Source of the DNA: CAYTCZ01 sp964436315
Lineage (GTDB): Bacteria; Actinomycetota; Thermoleophilia; Gaiellales; Gaiellaceae
Assembly (NCBI GenBank): GCA_964436315.1
Contig: CAYTCZ010000051.1
Location: 1-26,768 of the forward strand
Reading direction: 5' to 3'
DNA: 26,768 bases
The stretch's first letter is position 1, and every line of letters begins with the position of its first letter. The position numbers and the translations under genes are program-made. The notes below the pieces were generated by a model, which had not been told where the DNA came from, made no database searches, and worked only from the letters and a program-made list of their open reading frames with translations. This document shows, one piece after another, positions 21,989 through 26,768 of this stretch.

Positions 21989-23129
21989 TAGACAGTTGGG
22001 AGTTCGGAATAGGCTGGGCGATTACCTGCTCGTAGATCTCAACGAGCCTGTTCGCGATTTTCGTCCAGGAGTAGTGCTCGACGGCCTCTGATCTCGCCAC
22101 GGCACCAAGGCGATGACGCCGTTCCTCATCGCTCACGAGTTCGACAATCGCATCGGCGAGCGGCCCGGGCTGGCGGGGTGGTACCAGGATCCCGGTCTCC
22201 GAGCCTGCGACGTCTCGATACCCGTCGATATCCGAGGCAACGACAGGTGTTGCGCACGCGAACGCTCGTGTCAGGACCATCCCGAAGCTCTCTCCCCCGA
22301 TCGACGGGGCCGTAAGCAGGCTCGCTTTCTGTAGCTCATCAGTTAAGACCTCCTCCGAGACGGTTCCGAGAATGTCGATCCGGTCAGAGTGGAGCCCGGT
22401 CCGCCGTAGAAGCCAGCGAACCTGAAGCGGGTCGGCTCCGATCAGCCTGAGGCGGAGGTCGGTTCGCTCTTCGATCGAGGGCCATGCCTGGAGCAGGACT
22501 TCCAATCCTTTCCGTGGATCGTGCCGACCGATGAAGACAACGCGGCGCATCCGATTGCCCGGATCCGGTTCGGGAGGGATCCCGACGCCGTTTGGGAGGA
22601 TGACGAATGGACCGCCGATGTGCGGCTCGGCCGCCCTTCGCGCCTGCTCTGACACTGCGATCCGTTGATCAATTCGATTCGCGAGGAATCCCCACAAGAC
22701 CGCGCCAATCGGCCACCAGCGGCCGCCTGACGAATGACAGGTGACCACCACGGGGCAGTCTGCGTAGGCGAGGGCGAAAGCCGAGATGAGTGGTGCGAGC
22801 GGTTCGTGCACGTGAACGACGTCGAACCGCTCGCGCTCGAAAGCGCGGTACATCCGCGGCATGCAGGAAGGCGAGATGATGAGGTTTGGAAGCGAACCGT
22901 TCGCTGGAACGATGACCGACCGGCCGACCGGGATCACGTAATCAGGCGGCGGCTCGTGGTTTCCCTCCCTGGGGTGGAGGAAGTGCGTGAACCGTCCTGG
23001 CGGATCGTTGCCGGCGATGATCTTCACCTCGTGGCCGACGTCCATCAACGCGCGCGCTTGCTGATCGGCGTGCTCGTTGACGCCGCCCCAAAAGGACCAC
23101 GAATAGGGGACGACGATCCCGACCTTCAT
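21981..23129 (-). CDS. Glycosyltransferase family 4 (PimA-like)
   Basis: This 382-residue GT-B fold enzyme probably transfers a sugar from a nucleotide donor to a membrane lipid. The N-terminal acceptor region VPYSWSFWGGVNEHADQQAR at 7-26 is like phosphatidylinositol mannosyltransferases. VVHVHEPLAPL is at 104-114, and the donor side has VFIGRHDPRKGLEVLLQAW at 198-216 and GGESFGMVLTRA at 278-289. The usual EX7E motif is altered: E280 is kept but the second Glu is R288. The ATG at 23127-23129 has a good ribosome site (GGGAGG at 23137-23142, minus strand), and a longer frame upstream is antisense-like. It overlaps the cupin stop as ATGA and the YbhN-like start by eight bases. Confidence 0.88.
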   Translation of the reverse strand: MKVGIVVPYSWSFWGGVNEHADQQARALMDVGHEVKIIAGNDPPGRFTHFLHPREGNHEPPPDYVIPVGRSVIVPANGSLPNLIISPSCMPRMYRAFERERFDVVHVHEPLAPLISAFALAYADCPVVVTCHSSGGRWWPIGAVLWGFLANRIDQRIAVSEQARRAAEPHIGGPFVILPNGVGIPPEPDPGNRMRRVVFIGRHDPRKGLEVLLQAWPSIEERTDLRLRLIGADPLQVRWLLRRTGLHSDRIDILGTVSEEVLTDELQKASLLTAPSIGGESFGMVLTRAFACATPVVASDIDGYRDVAGSETGILVPPRQPGPLADAIVELVSDEERRHRLGAVARSEAVEHYSWTKIANRLVEIYEQVIAQPIPNSQLSSV

Positions 23130-23479
23130 GGCTCGACCTCCCGGTACGCCTCCTGTCGGAAGCGTGGGGTGCAAAGCGCGAGGAACACGAGGTCGCCGTC
23201 GCCGGTGTTCTCGATGCGCTGGCGCACGCCGGGCGGGATGACCACGACGTCGTTCTGCCACACAGTCGCGCTGAGATCGCCAACCTCGACGAGCCCTTCA
23301 CCTTCGAGTACGAGATACCGCTCCGCGATACCGTCGAGGACATGCCAGCGGGTCGTTACTCCCGGCTCGACGCGCGCGCGGGCGATCGAGAACGACTCGT
23401 CCGCCTCGCTGTTCAGCCATTCGGTGATGTAACAGCGCTCTGAAGTGCCGAATTCCACCGCAGCTGCGTTATGAATCAC
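23126..23479 (-). CDS. Small cupin-domain protein
   Basis: This 117-residue single-domain cupin has motif 1 as TTRWHVLDGIAERYLVLEGEG (H46, E53) and motif 2 as VVVIPPGVRQRIENTGD. Two usual metal-ligand positions are not histidine (L48 and Q87), so metal binding may be weak or different. Related small cupins include sugar-isomerase-like proteins, but no function can be assigned. It starts with GTG 23477-23479 and heads a three-gene minus-strand operon, overlapping the glycosyltransferase start by four bases (ATGA). A TAGGCT box at 23498-23503 (minus strand) would give a short leader of about ten bases. Confidence 0.82.
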   Translation of the reverse strand: MIHNAAAVEFGTSERCYITEWLNSEADESFSIARARVEPGVTTRWHVLDGIAERYLVLEGEGLVEVGDLSATVWQNDVVVIPPGVRQRIENTGDGDLVFLALCTPRFRQEAYREVEP

Positions 23480-23497
23480 TGCCGGCTCGATCTTTCA

Positions 23498-23503
23498 AGC
23501 CTA
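23498..23503 (-). promoter_or_regulatory. Possible -10 box (TAGGCT) of the cupin-glycosyltransferase operon
   Basis: TAGGCT on the minus strand lies 18 bases before the GTG at 23479. This spacing predicts a very short leader and not a leaderless start. It shares the divergent region 23480-23598 with the carboxylase cluster promoter; nothing else is seen in that region. Confidence 0.35.
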
Positions 23504-23586
23504 CTCAAGGGAAGCCGGAAGACTTGCTGCGAATCGACCACCGTCGAGGAGCGCTCCTGTGGTTTCCGCCAGCTCCGTGTTCGGAA

Positions 23587-23592
23587 TAGACT
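23587..23592 (+). promoter_or_regulatory. -10 box (TAGACT), probable leaderless promoter of the carboxylase cluster
   Basis: TAGACT is six bases before the ATG at 23599, with no ribosome site. It would drive the whole four-gene carboxylase operon and supports the first ATG over the in-frame ATG at codon 18. Confidence 0.55.
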
Positions 23593-23598
23593 TGCGCG

Positions 23599-24564
23599 AT
23601 GCAGAGCGCTGTGATCGAGGCTGTCGAGGGCCGCGAGGGCAAGCCGTCGATGACCTACCGACAGGCCGGCGACCGCGCGATTCTTATCGAGTACGGCGAG
23701 ATGGACTTCGATCTGACGCTGAACTTCTTCGTCCTCGCCGTCGACGCCGCAATCCGGCAGCAGCTCCTGAAGGGGCTGTCGGAGACGGCGCCCGGCTTTC
23801 GCTCCATTCTCGTCACCTTCGATCCGGCGAAACTTCGCCCCAACGAACTCCTCCGCCACCTCGAGGTGCTCCATGACGAGCTTCCGTCCGAGCGCGAAAT
23901 GGAGCTTCCCAGCCGCTTGATCGAGCTGCCACTTGCATTCGACGATTCCCAGACCCGCGAGGCGGTTAGCCGATACGCGCACAGCATCCGCGCAGACGCG
24001 CCGAACTGCGTCGGCGGCACCAACGTCGACTACATCGTCCAGTACAACGGGCTATCGGATCGTGAAGAGTTCTACGAGGCGGTCCTGGCGACGGAGCAGT
24101 GGACCGCGTTCATCGGCTTCTTCCCGGGATTGCCCTTCATGTTTCCGCTCGATCCGCGGGAAGCGGTCTTCGTTCCGAAGTACAACCCGACCCGGACCTG
24201 GACGGCGGAAGGGGCACTCGGGCTCGGCGGTCCCTGCTATGCCATCTACCCGGTTGAGTCGGCCGGTGGCTATCAACTACTCGGCCGGACGCTCCCGATC
24301 TACGACCTCGCGGGGTCGAACTCGGCTTTCCGCGAGAATCCACTCCTGCTCAAGGCCGGCGACCGCGTGAAGTTCCGTCGCGTCCCGGAAGAGGAACTGC
24401 TGGTGCTCTGGGAGGACGTCTCGGCGGACCGGTATCAGTACGAGATCAAGGATGACCCCTTCGACGTCGGGGCCTATCTTGACTGGTTGCCCACGATCGC
24501 CGAAGAAGCAGACGAGCGACGCCGGCGCCGGGAAGAGGCTGCGGCGGCCGCTCCCGTCCCCTAA
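23599..24564 (+). CDS. Urea-carboxylase-like carboxyltransferase subunit, AHS1 (KipI/PxpB) domain
   Basis: This 321-residue protein matches the AHS1 half of the carboxyltransferase of urea carboxylase better than the shorter KipI/PxpB proteins. MTYRQAGDRAILIEYG is at 18-33 and LPSRLIELPLAFDD at 103-116. An insert region holds NVDYIVQYNGLSDREEFYE at 142-160. The signature FVPKYNPTRTWTAEGALGLG runs at 191-210, then GGYQLLGRTLPIYD at 223-236, a stretch I associate with urea carboxylases. It would pair with AHS2 to move the carboxyl group from biotin to a substrate, perhaps urea, guanidine, an amide or 5-oxoproline; the sequence does not say which. The end is Glu/Arg/Ala-rich (from about 302). 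The next gene's ribosome site overlaps the stop. Confidence 0.85.
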   Translation: MQSAVIEAVEGREGKPSMTYRQAGDRAILIEYGEMDFDLTLNFFVLAVDAAIRQQLLKGLSETAPGFRSILVTFDPAKLRPNELLRHLEVLHDELPSEREMELPSRLIELPLAFDDSQTREAVSRYAHSIRADAPNCVGGTNVDYIVQYNGLSDREEFYEAVLATEQWTAFIGFFPGLPFMFPLDPREAVFVPKYNPTRTWTAEGALGLGGPCYAIYPVESAGGYQLLGRTLPIYDLAGSNSAFRENPLLLKAGDRVKFRRVPEEELLVLWEDVSADRYQYEIKDDPFDVGAYLDWLPTIAEEADERRRRREEAAAAAPVP

Positions 24565-24570
24565 AGGAGG
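24563..24570 (+). promoter_or_regulatory. Strong ribosome binding site that fixes a TTG start
   Basis: AAAGGAGG overlaps the TAA stop of the AHS1 gene and sits six bases before the TTG at 24577. This near-perfect site decides the start of the AHS2 gene. Confidence 0.8.
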
Positions 24571-24576
24571 AGTTCG

Positions 24577-25581
24577 TTGGCACCGGAGGCTACCCGAACG
24601 GTCGAAGTCACGAGCGCCGGATTACAGACGACGGTTCAGGACTATCCCGGCCGGCCCGGCATGCTCGCCCAGGGGTTTTTCCCAGCCGGGCCGATGGATC
24701 ACTTTGCACACCGCGCTGCCAACCTTCTGGTCGGGAATCGACCCTCGGCCGCGACGCTCGAGGTGACGCTCGGAGATTTCGGCTTGCGGTTTGGCACGGA
24801 GACGACAGTTACGGTCTGCGGTGCCGAGGCCGACTTGACGGTCGACGGAGAGAACGTGGCCATGTGGGAGAGCGTTCGTCTGCCGGCCGGGTCCAACCTG
24901 AACATCGGGATCTCTCCGGGGCCCGGCTTTCGTCAGTACGTAGGGCTCTCGGGTGGGATCGACGTTCCGCCTCTCTTCGACTCGCGGGCGACATACACGA
25001 TGGGGGCGCTCGGCGGATTCGAAGGACGGGCGCTCGCGGCCGGCGACGAGTTGCCGCTTGGTGCTGAAGAGAACGGGGCGGCCTCTGCACGTAGGCGCCT
25101 GAAGGACGACGCCCGGCCCGTCTACGGGCGCGAGTGGGAGATCGAGGCGATGCGCGGACCACAAGCAGCGCCCGACTTCTTCACCGAAGAGGACATGCAG
25201 GTCTTCTTCACTCGCTCGTGGATGGTCGATCGCAATTCGAACCGAACGGGTATCCGGTTGGAGTCCCACAAGTTCGACTGGGCTCGCAAGGGAGGCGGAA
25301 TCGCGGGAGGTCATCCCTCGAACATCCTCGACAACAGCTATCCAGTCGGCGCCGTCAACGTAAACGGCGATCTTCCGGTGATCCTGGGGCCTGATGGCCC
25401 GACCGCCGGCGGGTTCGTCTGTATCGCGACGGTGGTCCACGCCGGGTTCTGGAAGATCGGACAACTTCGGCCGGTGGGGGACTCGGTGCGCTTCCGTGAG
25501 GTAACGATCGACGAAGCCGTACAGCTCGAAGAAGAGATCGACGGTCGACTCGACCCGGCAAGCCTCGAGGACCTCGCCTGA
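24577..25581 (+). CDS. Urea-carboxylase-like carboxyltransferase subunit, AHS2 (KipA/PxpC) domain
   Basis: This 334-residue partner of the AHS1 subunit begins SAGLQTTVQDYPGRPG at 13-28, then AGPMDHFAHRAANLLVGN at 37-54 and LSGGIDVPPLFDSRATYTMG at 124-143. The second half has NRTGIRLES at 222-230, KFDWARKGGGIAGGHPSNI at 232-250 and DGPTAGGFVC at 273-282. These follow the order found in the AHS2 region of urea carboxylase and in KipA. The TTG start has an almost perfect ribosome site. The biotin carrier gene begins 14 bases after the stop. Together with AHS1 it should form the carboxyl-acceptor active site; the acceptor is unknown. Confidence 0.87.
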   Translation: MAPEATRTVEVTSAGLQTTVQDYPGRPGMLAQGFFPAGPMDHFAHRAANLLVGNRPSAATLEVTLGDFGLRFGTETTVTVCGAEADLTVDGENVAMWESVRLPAGSNLNIGISPGPGFRQYVGLSGGIDVPPLFDSRATYTMGALGGFEGRALAAGDELPLGAEENGAASARRRLKDDARPVYGREWEIEAMRGPQAAPDFFTEEDMQVFFTRSWMVDRNSNRTGIRLESHKFDWARKGGGIAGGHPSNILDNSYPVGAVNVNGDLPVILGPDGPTAGGFVCIATVVHAGFWKIGQLRPVGDSVRFREVTIDEAVQLEEEIDGRLDPASLEDLA

Positions 25582-25595
25582 AAGGGCTCGACGAA

Positions 25596-25838
25596 ATGGC
25601 AGACAGGAATATCACCTCCCCGTATCCAGGCACGTTCTATCGCCGTCCGAGTCCAGACGCCGATCCGTTCGTTGTCGAGGGCGATGAGGTCAAGCCGGGC
25701 GACGTGGTCGCACTCGTCGAGATCATGAAGAGCTTCCACGAGGTCAAGAGCGAGACGGACGGCTTCATCGACCAATTCCTCGTCGAGAACGAAGACCTCG
25801 TCGATGCGGGCCAGACCATCATCACGCTCCGCGCTTAA
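25596..25838 (+). CDS. Stand-alone biotin carboxyl carrier protein (short)
   Basis: This 80-residue protein is a bare biotinyl domain. SPYPGTFYRRPSPDADPFV at 8-26 is followed by EGDEVKPGDVVALVEIMKSF at 28-47 and ETDGFIDQFLVENEDLVDAG at 53-72. Biotin should attach to K45 in EIMKS. The long flexible N-terminal region of ordinary AccB is missing. In urea carboxylase this domain is the C-terminal end of one large chain; here it is free. A ribosome site AAAGGG (25581-25586) lies nine bases from the ATG. It should shuttle carboxybiotin from the biotin carboxylase at 25911 to the AHS1/AHS2 pair. Confidence 0.9.
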   Translation: MADRNITSPYPGTFYRRPSPDADPFVVEGDEVKPGDVVALVEIMKSFHEVKSETDGFIDQFLVENEDLVDAGQTIITLRA

Positions 25839-25851
25839 GCCGACCCTCGCT

Positions 25852-25908
25852 AGGGCGCGGCGAAGCGGGGCTTCGCTCCGCGAGAGCCGGCCCGTCCAGG
25901 GAGGCGAG
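25852..25908. repeat. 57-bp dispersed repeat, copy B, with hairpin and ribosome site
   Basis: This copy aligns over its whole length with 6297-6353 (46 of 57 identical). Its 7-bp hairpin (25865-25881) keeps full pairing by two compensatory base-pair swaps and one G-T wobble. The 3' end contains GGGAGG (25899-25904), six bases before the GTG of the biotin carboxylase gene, so this copy supplies that ribosome site, whereas copy A has no such sequence. It fills the 72-base gap between the carrier and carboxylase genes. Confidence 0.75.
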
Positions 25909-25910
25909 GC

Positions 25911-26768
25911 GTGGAGAAGGTTCTAGTAGCGAACCGGGGAGAGATCGCGCTCCGCGTCATTCGGGCGTGCCAAGAACTCGGTCTGTCGACGGTCGCTGTC
26001 TACTCGACCGCAGACGAAGGGGCGCTCCACGTTCGCCGAGCTGACGAATCGGTGTGCATCGGGCCGCCGCACGCACGCGAGAGCTACCTCGATGGCAACG
26101 GCCTGATCGTTGCCGCTCGACAGCTGGGCGCCGACGCCATCCATCCCGGGTACGGGTTCCTCGCCGAGAACGCGGCGTTCGCCTCAGCCTGTCGAGATGC
26201 GGACATCACGTTCGTCGGTCCAGCACCCGAGGTGATCGAGCTGATGGGGGACAAGTCTGCGGGGCGGAAGTTGGCCAATGCGGCGGGTGTACCGACGGTT
26301 CCAGGTACGGAGGGGGCTGCCTCGCTCGAACAAGCACTCGAGGCGGCCGACGAAGTCGGCTATCCCGTGATGGTGAAAGCGGCGGCGGGCGGTGGCGGGC
26401 GCGGCATCCGGGTTGCGAACGACGCCTCGGAGCTTCACGCTGTCTCGGCCGAGGCCTCCCGCGAGGCCGGGGCTGCGTTTGGCGACGAGTCGCTCTACAT
26501 CGAGAAGCTGCTCGTCCACGCACGTCACATTGAGATCCAGGTCCTGGCTGACCGTGCGGGCAACGTCGTTCACCTCTTCGAGCGGGAGTGCTCGATGCAG
26601 CGACGTCGGCAGAAGATCCTCGAGGAGTCGCCTGCTCCGAAACTCGAGCCCGCGCTCGGTGAGGAGATCGCCGCCGCTGCCGTTCGGCTCGCAAAACACG
26701 TCAAGTACGTGAACGCGTGGACCGTCGAGTTCCTCGTCGATGCCGAGGCGTCCTTTTTCTTCATCGAG
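25911..26768 (+). CDS. Biotin carboxylase subunit (partial, runs off the right edge)
   Basis: The first 286 residues of an ATP-grasp biotin carboxylase, which carboxylates biotin on the carrier using ATP and bicarbonate. VLVANRGEIALRVIRACQEL is at 4-23, HPGYGFLAENAAFA at 78-91 and GDKSAGRKLA at 113-122. The glycine-rich loop VKAAAGGGGRGI is at 155-166, ARHIEIQVLAD at 204-214 and ERECSMQRRRQKILEESPAP at 224-243. Two departures stand out: R233 where the family usually has His (QRRHQK), and NAWTVEF at 268-274 where GAGTVEF or NAGTVEF is usual. The GTG start at 25911 has a GGGAGG site lying inside the repeat. It completes the set of four carboxylase parts. Confidence 0.92.
   Translation, partial: MEKVLVANRGEIALRVIRACQELGLSTVAVYSTADEGALHVRRADESVCIGPPHARESYLDGNGLIVAARQLGADAIHPGYGFLAENAAFASACRDADITFVGPAPEVIELMGDKSAGRKLANAAGVPTVPGTEGAASLEQALEAADEVGYPVMVKAAAGGGGRGIRVANDASELHAVSAEASREAGAAFGDESLYIEKLLVHARHIEIQVLADRAGNVVHLFERECSMQRRRQKILEESPAPKLEPALGEEIAAAAVRLAKHVKYVNAWTVEFLVDAEASFFFIE

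Noticed and set aside
23476..23982. 168-residue minus-strand open frame opposite the AHS1 gene
   Set aside because: Shadow of the AHS1 gene; the sequence has no motif and the opposite strand is clearly coding.
1..26768. tRNA, rRNA, riboswitch or mobile-element genes
   Set aside because: Gaps between genes are short, and no cloverleaf, known riboswitch core, transposase, integrase or terminal inverted repeat was recognised by eye. A covariance-model scan was not possible here.

Overview
The window is a GC-rich, densely packed bacterial segment of about 26.8 kb. It carries one 100-base run of N at 3134-3233, so it comes from a scaffolded draft or metagenome assembly. Several traits suggest an actinobacterium, perhaps a deep-branching group such as Thermoleophilia: a PimA-like glycosyltransferase, menaquinone-type methylation, frequent GTG and TTG starts, stop/start overlaps, and many start codons lying 6-9 nt after a TAnnnT box, as in leaderless actinobacterial transcripts. 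This placement is inferred from gene content. No rRNA, tRNA, CRISPR array, transposase or phage gene was seen.

Layout. 1-2762 holds a minus-strand run: AlkA-type glycosylase, an unknown protein and a luciferase-like monooxygenase. At 2966-3995 a small gene is broken at the assembly gap, facing a HAD phosphatase. At 4075-5108 a small unknown protein is coupled to a FabL-like enoyl-ACP reductase. At 5298-6896 lie ferritin and two small unknown genes. At 6924-11826 a plus-strand series runs from a UbiE/MenG methyltransferase through a membrane protein and a membrane-anchored coiled-coil protein to a NarL-type two-component pair. At 11823-14089 come a GAF protein, a small unknown and xseA-xseB (exonuclease VII). 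At 14141-18103 come an orphan DNA methyltransferase, a PhoR/PhoB-type two-component pair and a PRC-barrel-like protein. At 18107-20899 a cation exchanger diverges from an ArsB/NhaD-type transporter that overlaps a CBS-pair gene. At 20918-23479 a minus-strand operon encodes a cupin, a GT4 glycosyltransferase and a YbhN-like membrane protein. At 23599-26768 a four-gene biotin-dependent carboxylase cluster runs off the edge.

The most interesting unit is that last cluster. It encodes, as separate proteins, the parts normally fused in urea carboxylase: AHS1 and AHS2 carboxyltransferase subunits, an 80-residue biotin carrier and a biotin carboxylase. Its substrate is unknown and no allophanate hydrolase is visible. 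Other points of note are a 57-bp dispersed repeat whose two copies keep a hairpin through compensatory changes, one copy supplying the ribosome binding site of the biotin carboxylase gene; nine TAnnnT/start-codon pairs that suggest widespread leaderless transcription; and a GT4 enzyme with an altered EX7E motif.
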